A stretch of DNA of 32,074 bases, taken from an uncultured Halieaceae bacterium. GTDB taxonomy: Bacteria > Pseudomonadota > Gammaproteobacteria > Pseudomonadales > Halieaceae. The stretch is taken from the NCBI GenBank assembly GCA_913051825.1, contig CAJXCR010000015.1, positions 1 to 32,074 on the forward strand. Reading direction: 5' to 3'. Below the pieces are notes generated by a model. The model saw nothing but the letters and a program-made list of their open reading frames with translations, did no database searches and was not told the DNA's origin. The stretch's first letter is position 1; each line of letters begins with the position of its first letter. Below, one piece after another: positions 1 through 7,056 of this stretch. The position numbers and the translations under genes were made by a program.

Positions 1-587
1 CCGTAACATTAGCTCTTGGGCGCAGGAACGGAATGAAGGAAGATAAAGAGAAAGAGATTTTATCTGCACTCGATGCCCTTCCAGATGCTGTATCTAGTGT
101 CTTAAAGATGGATTCTCAGATTCGCCATCTAAGTGCACAGTTCACGCGTCGCAACAATGTGCTTTTTCTGGGTCGTGGGGTCTACTATCCCGTAGCAATG
201 GAAGGAGCTTTAAAACTAAAAGAAATTTCTTATATACATGCTGAGGCCTATGCCGCTGGTGAACTGAAGCATGGACCATTAGCATTAGTTGATGAAGATA
301 TGCCTGTCGTCGCTATAGCACCAGGCGATCAATTAATCGAAAAATTGCGTTCTAACCTTGAAGAAGTAAGAGCCAGAGGTGGAAAATTAAGTGTGTTTGC
401 TGATCCCAATTCTGGCCTTGAGTCTAGTTCAGACTTATCGGTTTTAATGATGCCTAACTGTGGTGAATTTATTAAGCCGATTGTCTACACCGTTGCCCTG
501 CAGTTACTGGCATATTATGTAGCCCTTAATAAGGGAACAGATGTAGACAAACCAAGAAACCTTGCTAAGTCAGTTACGGTGGAATAG
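1..587 (+). CDS. glmS: Glutamine-fructose-6-phosphate aminotransferase (isomerizing), C-terminal part
   Basis: This is the 3' end of glmS. The reading frame is open to the left edge of the window, so the true start lies upstream. GlmS makes glucosamine-6-phosphate from fructose-6-phosphate and glutamine, the first step towards UDP-GlcNAc for peptidoglycan and LPS. The visible part is the second SIS (sugar isomerase) domain, with the family stretches [45 protein letters not shown] and the invariant C-terminal tail [10 protein letters not shown]. It ends in TAG. The N-terminal glutaminase domain is outside the window. The next gene starts within about 55 nt on the same strand, so read-through is possible. 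Confidence 0.97.
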   Translation, partial: VTLALGRRNGMKEDKEKEILSALDALPDAVSSVLKMDSQIRHLSAQFTRRNNVLFLGRGVYYPVAMEGALKLKEISYIHAEAYAAGELKHGPLALVDEDMPVVAIAPGDQLIEKLRSNLEEVRARGGKLSVFADPNSGLESSSDLSVLMMPNCGEFIKPIVYTVALQLLAYYVALNKGTDVDKPRNLAKSVTVE

Positions 588-640
588 AGTTGAGTGGTGC
601 ATTAATTCTCCGTATCATCTCCCTAGAAAGGAGGGTCTTT

Positions 641-1159
641 TTGAAATCCTATTGGTTAATCGGACCCTTGATATTTGCAGTAGGGTTTTTTATTGGTACG
701 GAATTTAAAAATACATACAACAGCCAAGAAAAATCCTTCGCAAATGCTTTGCGTCCATCAGTCACTCAAATGGCAAGCTTTGGTCTAGGTCAAAATGATA
801 CCTCTGTGCTTATGCTTAACCTTCTAAAGTTTAAAGATAGAGCAGTGTATGAGGATGGCAGGGAAACAAATCTTTCAGGAAGACAGGCTTATTCGATATA
901 CCGAGACGAGGTAATTAATCACCTAGAAAAAGTTGGTGCTGAACCAGTAATTGCAGGCAGCATAAATGGTTTAATCATAGGAGAAATTGATGAGCTTTGG
1001 GATGTAGCTGCCATTGTGCGATACCCAAGTAAGCAAGCAATGCTCAAAATGATAATGGATAAAGAGTATCTAGAAAGTGAAAAACACCGAGCTGCGGGAT
1101 TGGAAGGACAACTTAATATTGAGGTTACCGAAGGCTTTTTTGGCGCTGAAGATGACTGA
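641..1159 (+). CDS. Membrane-anchored DUF1330 family protein
   Basis: I place the start at TTG 641 because a strong Shine-Dalgarno (AAAGGAGG, 627-634) lies 6 nt upstream. The protein then opens with a basic residue and one hydrophobic segment (about residues 4-21). A longer in-frame TTG at 590 has no such site. The 172-aa product has a single N-terminal membrane anchor or uncleaved signal, then a DUF1330-type dimeric alpha/beta-barrel domain with the pattern LMLNLLKFKDRAVYEDG, a central YRDEV helix, AEPVIAGSINGLIIGE, WDVAAIVRYPSKQAMLKMI and a final EGFFG. DUF1330 proteins have no firmly assigned reaction. Most are soluble, so the anchor is less usual. It sits between glmS and a PQQ dehydrogenase on the same strand, but the 98-nt gap after it leaves co-transcription open. 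Confidence 0.8.
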   Translation: MKSYWLIGPLIFAVGFFIGTEFKNTYNSQEKSFANALRPSVTQMASFGLGQNDTSVLMLNLLKFKDRAVYEDGRETNLSGRQAYSIYRDEVINHLEKVGAEPVIAGSINGLIIGEIDELWDVAAIVRYPSKQAMLKMIMDKEYLESEKHRAAGLEGQLNIEVTEGFFGAEDD

Positions 1160-1257
1160 CAAACTTAACAGAAATTCTCGGTATGATTAATCTCGCAAGT
1201 TTTCGCTTCTAAAAGGAGTGGTTCGGACCCTTTTGATCAGTATAGAGGCCCACAAGG

Positions 1258-3312
1258 TTGATAAGTAAAAATTTCAAAAACTGTGTCTGCATGATGTTGG
1301 TTCTATCAAGCAGTTCGATGGCAAGTGACTGGCCTTCCTATGGGTTAGATTATACCGAGCAACGACATAGTCCTTTGGCGCAAATAAAAAAAAGTACAGT
1401 TCCTGATCTTGGTCTAGCGTGGGCACTTGATGTTCCTGACGCAGTATCACTGTTGAGTACGCCATTGATGGTAGATGGCACACTGTATTTTTCTGCTGAT
1501 CGCGCGATCGTCCATGCAGTAAATGCAAGATCAGGTAAGCTACTCTGGACGTATGATCCAAAATCTTGGCGCCACTCTCCTCGCAGTATAGCCATTAGCT
1601 TTAATACAAATCGTGGTATTGCTTACTTGGATGAAAAAATCTTTGTAGGCACACCTGATGGTAGGTTGGTAGCGCTAGATTCAAAGACCGGAAAAGTCGT
1701 TTGGGCGAGTCGAGCGTTTCCGATAGGTGAAAGAAAAACTATCAATGGAGCGCCTAGAGCAGCAGATGGTAAGGTCTTTATCGGAAATAGTGGAGCAGAA
1801 TTTGGGACCCGAGGTTATGTTGAAGCTTACGACGCTGAAACCGGAGATCGAATTTGGCGCTTCTACACTGTTCCAGGCAATCCGGCTGACGGCTTTGAAA
1901 ATTCGGCCATGGAGATGGCTGCAAAAACTTGGCATGGACGATGGTGGAAGCATTTTGGTGGTGGTACGGTATGGAATGCTTTAACTTATGACCCGAAACT
2001 TGATCTACTATTCGTTGGGGTTGGAAATGGCGATCCCTGGGATCGCGATGTTAGAAGTGAAGGTAAGGGTGACAATCTTTTTCTTGCATCGATATTGGCA
2101 TTGAGAGCGGACACTGGGGAGTACGTCTGGCATTACCAAGTTAATCCAGGAGAGCAATGGGATTATAAAGCCACCATGGATATGGTGATGGCAACGCTTG
2201 AAATAGAAGGAAGAGCTCGCGATGTCCTTTTGCAGGCGCCAACCAATGGGTTTTTCTATGTCATAGACAGGGCCACCGGGGAGCTGATTAGCGCCGAGAA
2301 ATATGAGAAGGCAACATGGGCCGAGCGCATAGACATGAAGACTGGTCGTCCGGTGGAAGCGCCTGGTGTGCGGGTGAAATCTGGTGAGAGAAAGCTTATT
2401 TACCCCAGCACCTACGGTGCACATAACTGGCAGCCAATGTCATTTAATCCGGATTTGGGGCTTGTCTTTATTCCAACAATTCGCCAGGGTGCTTACCATT
2501 CGAAACCGCCCACGTATGTCGCACGCGATAATTTCTTCACTATCGGAATAATCACCGAGCTTACAAATACAGAACCATTGGACGGCACCGGAGCCTTACT
2601 CGCCTGGGATCCGGTGTTACAAAAAAGTCGCTGGAAATTCGAGAACCTACCGATCTGGAATGGTGGGACCTTATCTACCGCCGGAGGTGTCGTGTTTCAG
2701 GGCAGAGGTGATGGTGTCTTCGCAGCACACGATGCGTCATCGGGCGATCAACTTTGGTCTTTCGATGCTAAGCGAGGTATCACCGCTGCTCCGATAAGCT
2801 ATGAGCTTGATGGAGTTCAATATATTACCGTTCTGGCAGGCTGGGGAGGGCTTGCATCGTTTGGATTAGAGCCTTTTCGAGAACACGGATGGCGTTACAA
2901 AGGAGACGGCATCAGAGTTCTCAGTTTTAGTCTGAAAGGCAATAATCAGTTGCCCAAGACCTCTGCACCCGCTCCCCTCGTGCCAGTAGAATTTGCAGGC
3001 AATAAAATAGAGATTGACGATGATTTAGCGTTTGAAGGTTACGTCTTGTATCACCAGGCGTCGTGCGCCATCTGTCACGGTTCCGACGCACATTCCGTTG
3101 GTGCCGCTGCACCAGATCTCAGGGAATCTAGGACGCTACTAAACTACCGCACCTTCCGATCGATTGTAGTAGAGGGCGCTTTATTAGAGAAAAACATGCC
3201 TCTATTCGATGATTTACGTGAAGGGGAAGTTCAAGCTATTTACGAATACCTATTGCAACAAACCATGGCGGCTCATAATACCCTAACGGGTGTGGGGGCA
3301 AAGAAGAACTAA
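1258..3312 (+). CDS. PQQ-dependent quinohaemoprotein alcohol dehydrogenase with C-terminal cytochrome c domain
   Basis: A periplasmic quinoprotein predicted to oxidise alcohols with PQQ and pass electrons through its own haem c. It has a signal peptide (about 1-22, cut near MAS-DW). An eight-bladed propeller follows, with family motifs GAPRAADGKVFIGNSGAEFG (164-183), GVGNGDPW (254-261, including the usual Ca-ligand Asn257), GDNL (271-274, Asp272 in the catalytic Asp place), GAHNWQPMSFNPDLGLVFIP (387-406) and GGTLSTAGGVVFQG. The C-terminal cytochrome has CAICH (603-607) and the distal ligand candidate Met647. The vicinal Cys-Cys pair of typical alcohol dehydrogenases appears to be replaced by Ile-Ser (113-114). 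The start is TTG with AGAGG at 1244-1248; ATG 1291 is an alternative that would shorten the signal peptide. The substrate cannot be told. No PQQ biosynthesis genes are in the window. Confidence 0.93.
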   Translation: MISKNFKNCVCMMLVLSSSSMASDWPSYGLDYTEQRHSPLAQIKKSTVPDLGLAWALDVPDAVSLLSTPLMVDGTLYFSADRAIVHAVNARSGKLLWTYDPKSWRHSPRSIAISFNTNRGIAYLDEKIFVGTPDGRLVALDSKTGKVVWASRAFPIGERKTINGAPRAADGKVFIGNSGAEFGTRGYVEAYDAETGDRIWRFYTVPGNPADGFENSAMEMAAKTWHGRWWKHFGGGTVWNALTYDPKLDLLFVGVGNGDPWDRDVRSEGKGDNLFLASILALRADTGEYVWHYQVNPGEQWDYKATMDMVMATLEIEGRARDVLLQAPTNGFFYVIDRATGELISAEKYEKATWAERIDMKTGRPVEAPGVRVKSGERKLIYPSTYGAHNWQPMSFNPDLGLVFIPTIRQGAYHSKPPTYVARDNFFTIGIITELTNTEPLDGTGALLAWDPVLQKSRWKFENLPIWNGGTLSTAGGVVFQGRGDGVFAAHDASSGDQLWSFDAKRGITAAPISYELDGVQYITVLAGWGGLASFGLEPFREHGWRYKGDGIRVLSFSLKGNNQLPKTSAPAPLVPVEFAGNKIEIDDDLAFEGYVLYHQASCAICHGSDAHSVGAAAPDLRESRTLLNYRTFRSIVVEGALLEKNMPLFDDLREGEVQAIYEYLLQQTMAAHNTLTGVGAKKN

Positions 3313-3460
3313 GCGCCGATTGCGTCAGATACACAAGTTGCGAAGTGCAGTTTAGGGAGATTTATTGGAGGTTTTTTTTGGAATTCACTCACCCACATCC
3401 GGTAGCTGTAAATCAAAATGGGTTTTAGTACTTTTAAACGCGAAGTTATGAATTCGGACC
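3313..3460. other. Convergent intergenic region, nothing recognised
   Basis: The 148 nt lie between the 3' ends of the PQQ dehydrogenase and the aldehyde dehydrogenase. There is a run of eight T (about 3372-3379), but I see no stable GC-rich stem before it on either strand, so I do not call a terminator. No small gene or RNA is apparent. Confidence 0.4.
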
Positions 3461-4912
3461 CTAAGAACCTATAACTTGCTTTATCTGGGTGAACTCCAAA
3501 ATACCCTCAGGGCCGCACTCACGGCCCCATCCAGATTTCTTATACCCCCCAAAAGGTTGTAGGAAAGAGATGCCAGCGGTATTAATGGCAACGCTACCAG
3601 ACTGGAGTCTTTTAGCCACTCGCATGCATTCGTCAGAGTCAGTTCCATATATCGAAGCAGCAAGGCCAAAGTCCGAATCGTTGGCCAATTTGATCGCCTC
3701 CTCAACCCCAGAGTAAGGGATAACAGCGGTCACTGGTCCAAAGATCTCTACCTGAGCGATATCCATAGAATTATTAACATTATCAAGCAAAGTTGGCTGG
3801 TACCACCAACCTCGCTCCAGTTCAGTTGGACGACCTCCTCCTGCAACTACTCGCGCACCCTGTTGTTTTGCCGTCTCGACGGCACGCTCTGTGCGGAGTA
3901 AACCACGTTCTGTCGCAATTGGCCCTTGATCAACTCCAGCGTCCAGTGGATCACCTAAAATAAATGCCGAATATTTTTCTGCGAGGGCTCCAATGATTTC
4001 TGAGTACTTATCGGTTGGTGCCAAGATTCGAGACAAGCTCACGCAAACTTGCCCCATATATGCAGTACTGCCTGGAACCAAGGTGTCAATTGTCTCAGCT
4101 ATATTTGCATCTTCCAAAATAATAGCCGGCGATTTTCCACCCAATTCAAGCGTGGTTCTGGCGAGTCTGTCAGCTGTACGTTTAATAACCTCAATGCCGA
4201 TCTGAGTGCCGCCAGTGAGGGAGACCATGTCTATCCCCGCGTGGGAAACTAAATGTTGGGTAACTTCAGTTCCCGCGGGGAGCAGCGTTAAAACACCAGG
4301 CGGGATATCCGCCTCTTCTATCGCTTCAGACAAAAGTCGCGAGGTCAATTGTGACTCTGGAGCGTGTTTTCCAATAACGGTACAACCCGCAAGCATCGCA
4401 GGAATTATCTTCATTGCCATTAGGACGATTGGGCCATTGAACGTCATAATGGACAGCACGGTGCCAATAGGTTCACGCAAAAGCAAAACATCATCTCTGT
4501 ACTCTGACCAGTCCAGTTCAACTGCTGTATCGAGCATCCTGCGCCAAATTGTTACTCCAACATTGTTATTTATTATCTCAGCATGACTAAGGGTGGGGCC
4601 TGATTCCAGCGCCCAAGCTCGGTTTAAATCTCCCAGCCTTGATTCCATAGCATCACATAGCTTTGAGCAGTGACTCACCCTTTCTTCGATGGAGAGATTT
4701 GACCAAGAACCACTATCGAAAGCTTTCCTAGCTGAAAGCACTGCCTTCTCGGCATCTTCTATTGTGACAGCAGAAGTGTTGGCAATTACCTGTTCCGTCG
4801 ATGGAGAAATTACAGGATATTCGGCTGGAGATGGATCAGTCCACTGCCCCGCGATGAGTTGTTTATCTAAACCTGGTATTTTGATATCTAACTGATGATC
4901 TATTTTAGTCAT
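3461..4912 (-). CDS. Aldehyde dehydrogenase, NAD(P)-dependent
   Basis: A cytoplasmic enzyme of the ALDH superfamily that oxidises an aldehyde to the acid. Its 483 aa are normal for the family. The active-site signatures are all present: the oxyanion Asn159 (in TFNGP), cofactor Lys182 (GKHAPES), the SLTGGTQIG turn (231-239), general-base Glu256 (LELGGKSP), nucleophile Cys290 (GQVCVSLSR), EIFGPV, and the C-terminal PFGGYKKSGWGRE. The loop around Lys182 differs from the common KPSE form. It is transcribed towards the PQQ alcohol dehydrogenase, and the two would be consecutive steps from alcohol to acid (inference). The exact substrate is unknown. No good ribosome-binding site precedes the ATG. 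A long inverted repeat lies 48 nt upstream and could be its control site. Confidence 0.94.
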   Translation of the reverse strand: MTKIDHQLDIKIPGLDKQLIAGQWTDPSPAEYPVISPSTEQVIANTSAVTIEDAEKAVLSARKAFDSGSWSNLSIEERVSHCSKLCDAMESRLGDLNRAWALESGPTLSHAEIINNNVGVTIWRRMLDTAVELDWSEYRDDVLLLREPIGTVLSIMTFNGPIVLMAMKIIPAMLAGCTVIGKHAPESQLTSRLLSEAIEEADIPPGVLTLLPAGTEVTQHLVSHAGIDMVSLTGGTQIGIEVIKRTADRLARTTLELGGKSPAIILEDANIAETIDTLVPGSTAYMGQVCVSLSRILAPTDKYSEIIGALAEKYSAFILGDPLDAGVDQGPIATERGLLRTERAVETAKQQGARVVAGGGRPTELERGWWYQPTLLDNVNNSMDIAQVEIFGPVTAVIPYSGVEEAIKLANDSDFGLAASIYGTDSDECMRVAKRLQSGSVAINTAGISFLQPFGGYKKSGWGRECGPEGILEFTQIKQVIGS

Positions 4913-5208
4913 ATAAGGAAAGCTCTGTAATTAGGAAACAAAGGAATAAGTTGGAAGATGGTGAGTAAGATTACCTTACTTACCTTTCCTCTCCAAGGTT
5001 TGATAAGTATTCCAAATTAATTTGATATTTCCATGGAGCTGAGAAGCTAAATTGTTTTGGCTTTCCCTCTGCCTCACCAAAATCTAAATAAGCCATAAGT
5101 TGTCTAAATTAATTCATTAAAGGATAAAATCAGTTTAAGGCTAGGAGTTGCATCCAGCGGTCCTAGTCAATATCGTTCAAATGTTAATTAATTAAAAAGG
5201 TGAAGAAC
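4913..5208. other. Divergent intergenic region between ALDH and MAPEG genes
   Basis: About 296 nt separate two divergent start codons, so both promoters should lie here. It holds a strong 10-bp inverted repeat at 4960-4984 and a weaker one, CTAGGA (5141-5146) with TCCTAG (5161-5166). I see no open frame worth calling and no tRNA. I could not choose promoter boxes with confidence. Confidence 0.5.
4960..4984. repeat. Inverted repeat in the divergent promoter region
   Basis: GGTGAGTAAG (4960-4969) and CTTACTTACC (4975-4984) pair over 10 bp with a 5-nt spacer (ATTAC). Nine pairs are Watson-Crick and one is G-T. It lies 48 nt upstream of the aldehyde dehydrogenase start. Since both flanking genes point away from it, an operator fits better than a terminator. 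No regulator is encoded next to it. Confidence 0.55.
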
Positions 5209-5640
5209 ATGAACAACCTTATCTTACAACCCATCCTATTCATGGGCGTACTCAGTACTATTATGATGATTTGGATGTACGCAACACGAATTCCAGCAGC
5301 AAAACTTTTAGAAGAGAAGGGTACGAATATGCAGGATCTCTCGCATCCATCATCTATGGGCGGGATGTTCCCTAGCAAAGTGGAGCGGGTTGCAGACAAT
5401 TACAATCATCTGTGGGAGCAGCCTACCCTTTTCTATGCGATAGTTTTTGTTATTTGGGCGCAAGAACATACAGACGCTATTTATCTTAATCTAGCTTGGA
5501 GTTACTGCTTACTAAGACTTGCTCATTCCATCGTTCAGGCAACTGTAAATTTTGTTTGGGTTCGCTTTGGAGTGTTTATGTTAAGTTGGTGTGTTCTTTC
5601 AGCAATGCTTATTCGCGAAATACTCTATGTTGGCAATTAG
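5209..5640 (+). CDS. MAPEG family integral membrane protein
   Basis: A small four-helix inner-membrane protein of the MAPEG family (membrane-associated proteins in eicosanoid and glutathione metabolism). The signature DNYNHLWEQPTLFYA and the following AWSYCLLRLAHSIVQ helix are clear. Bacterial members are mostly uncharacterised; some have glutathione transferase or peroxidase activity. I chose ATG 5209 (143 aa) over the in-frame GTG 5200, because that GTG lies inside the AAAAGGTG ribosome-binding site serving 5209. Hydrophobic spans fall at roughly residues 3-22, 68-85, 90-108 and 112-137. Its 3' end overlaps the start of the next gene, so the two are probably translated together. Confidence 0.88.
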   Translation: MNNLILQPILFMGVLSTIMMIWMYATRIPAAKLLEEKGTNMQDLSHPSSMGGMFPSKVERVADNYNHLWEQPTLFYAIVFVIWAQEHTDAIYLNLAWSYCLLRLAHSIVQATVNFVWVRFGVFMLSWCVLSAMLIREILYVGN

Positions 5641-6889
5641 TAAAGACAGCCTTATTAATATAAACATACCAATAAGATTTTGGCAGTGGGCGATTAATTT
5701 TATTAAATCCTATCGCTCGGCAATCATGATTTTGTTTTTAGCATTGGCTGAGCATAGAATTTGCGTGGCTGCTCAGGATAATTCTTGGCCTATTTCCTCG
5801 CCACAGGCACAAGGGATTAATCCCGCCGTCTTACAGAAATTGCATCAAGAATTTAAGGATGGCCGCCATGGCTATGTAGATAGTTTTTTGGTTGTTAAAA
5901 GTGGTTTTATAGTTTTCGAAGAATATTACGAGAACAACTATATCTCGCTAACGAGAAACCGGAAACATAAACAAGCAAAAATTATGCGAGATAACTATGG
6001 TGATTTAGCTAGGTCTCAGTACAACTATTATGATCCAGATTGGCATCCTTATTATAAGGAAACGCGTTTGCATACTATACAGTCGGTTAGCAAAAGCGTT
6101 ACTTCAGCATTGATAGGAATTGCGATAGAGCGAGGAGAGATACCTGGTGTCGACATCAAAATTATTGATTACTTCGAGAAATACAAATTACTATTCCAAG
6201 ATTCACAAAAACAAGTGATCACCCTTTATGATTTGCTGACGATGACGGCCGGCATTAAGTGGGATGAATTTAGTCACAAATATACAAATCCTTTAAACAA
6301 TGCCGCCGCGATGGAAAATAGCGATGACTGGATAAAATATGTTTTGTCACAGCCCATGGAGTTCAAGCCCGGAGAAAAATTTGTGTATAACAGTGGCATT
6401 GCAGTATTGCTTTCCCACATTCTCCATAAAGCAACAAATATGCATATTGATGAATATGCGGATAAATTCTTATTTGAACCACTGGGGATAGAGAGTTTTT
6501 ACTGGAAGAAAACCCCTACTGGCCTCGTCGATGCGGAGAGCGGATTGTATTTGTCTGCCAGAGACTTTGCGAAATTTGGTTATTTATATCTTAATGATGG
6601 TAAGTGGGGTAAAAATCAGATTATTAGTCCTGAATGGATCAAATCAACTATGTCTCCAGACACTTCAATAGAGGGCGGAAAAAGACGATATGGATATCAG
6701 TGGTGGCTCGTCCCTTACACAGGGGGGTCTAACAAATGGGTATATAGTGGCAGTGGGTATGGTGGGCAATACCTGATGGTAGTCTCAGAATATGATCTTA
6801 CGATCGTATTTAATGGCTGGAACATTTTTGATATTCCCCGACCAACAATCGAATACTTGTCTAAAAGAGTTCTTGAAAGTGTTCAATAG
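5627..6889 (+). CDS. Serine hydrolase, class C beta-lactamase / penicillin-binding-protein-like fold
   Basis: A secreted or membrane-attached hydrolase of the Beta-lactamase (AmpC/EstB-like) family. With the chosen ATG 5627 the catalytic SxxK is Ser153-Val-Ser-Lys156, the Tyr motif is FVYNSG (Tyr254), and a Gly-rich SGSGYGGQY near the C-terminus stands in the third-motif place. The hydrophobic segment IMILFLALA at about residues 33-41 ends near CVAAQD, consistent with a signal or anchor preceded by a long N-terminal tail. ATG 5727 would give a more ordinary signal peptide, but neither start has a clear ribosome-binding site. ATG 5627 overlaps the MAPEG stop by 14 nt, which favours coupling. 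A polar stretch of about 35-40 residues (roughly 105-147) before SxxK is longer than usual. The substrate (ester, amide or lactam) cannot be told. Confidence 0.87.
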   Translation: MLAISKDSLININIPIRFWQWAINFIKSYRSAIMILFLALAEHRICVAAQDNSWPISSPQAQGINPAVLQKLHQEFKDGRHGYVDSFLVVKSGFIVFEEYYENNYISLTRNRKHKQAKIMRDNYGDLARSQYNYYDPDWHPYYKETRLHTIQSVSKSVTSALIGIAIERGEIPGVDIKIIDYFEKYKLLFQDSQKQVITLYDLLTMTAGIKWDEFSHKYTNPLNNAAAMENSDDWIKYVLSQPMEFKPGEKFVYNSGIAVLLSHILHKATNMHIDEYADKFLFEPLGIESFYWKKTPTGLVDAESGLYLSARDFAKFGYLYLNDGKWGKNQIISPEWIKSTMSPDTSIEGGKRRYGYQWWLVPYTGGSNKWVYSGSGYGGQYLMVVSEYDLTIVFNGWNIFDIPRPTIEYLSKRVLESVQ

Positions 6890-7056
6890 ATGCGTCTAAA
6901 AACCATTCTTTCGTGAATGGCTAAGCTTATTTCAGCTATGAAGTTCAGCATTAATGAGGTTATTTGTCCATTATTGGGACAGCGTGTCCGTTTGGCTTGT
7001 TGCTAGAGGCGCTACAAGCTAATCTAATTTGAAAATTTCCAAGTGAGGTGCATGTT
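6890..7056. other. Intergenic region before the TonB-dependent receptor
   Basis: It holds a hairpin CCATTC (6903-6908) / GAATGG (6915-6920) with a 6-nt loop just after the serine hydrolase stop. It lacks a T tract, so it is at best a weak terminator. A compact palindrome GGACA-GCG-TGTCC lies at 6977-6989, about 68 nt before the receptor start, and is a possible operator. No gene is apparent. Confidence 0.45.

Noticed and set aside
1211-1234. Possible terminator between the DUF1330 and PQQ dehydrogenase genes (AAAAG...GGT-TCGG-ACC-CTTTT)
   Set aside because: The stem needs a 4-nt bulge and is short. Without a longer T tract it is not convincing.
2008-2424. 138-codon open frame on minus inside the PQQ dehydrogenase
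   Set aside because: It is a shadow of the propeller coding sequence, with low-complexity translation and no ribosome-binding site.
3372-3379. T run as a terminator for the PQQ dehydrogenase
   Set aside because: No stable hairpin precedes it.
4206-4586. 126-codon open frame on plus inside the aldehyde dehydrogenase
   Set aside because: It is fully antisense to a clear enzyme gene, and its translation has no family features.
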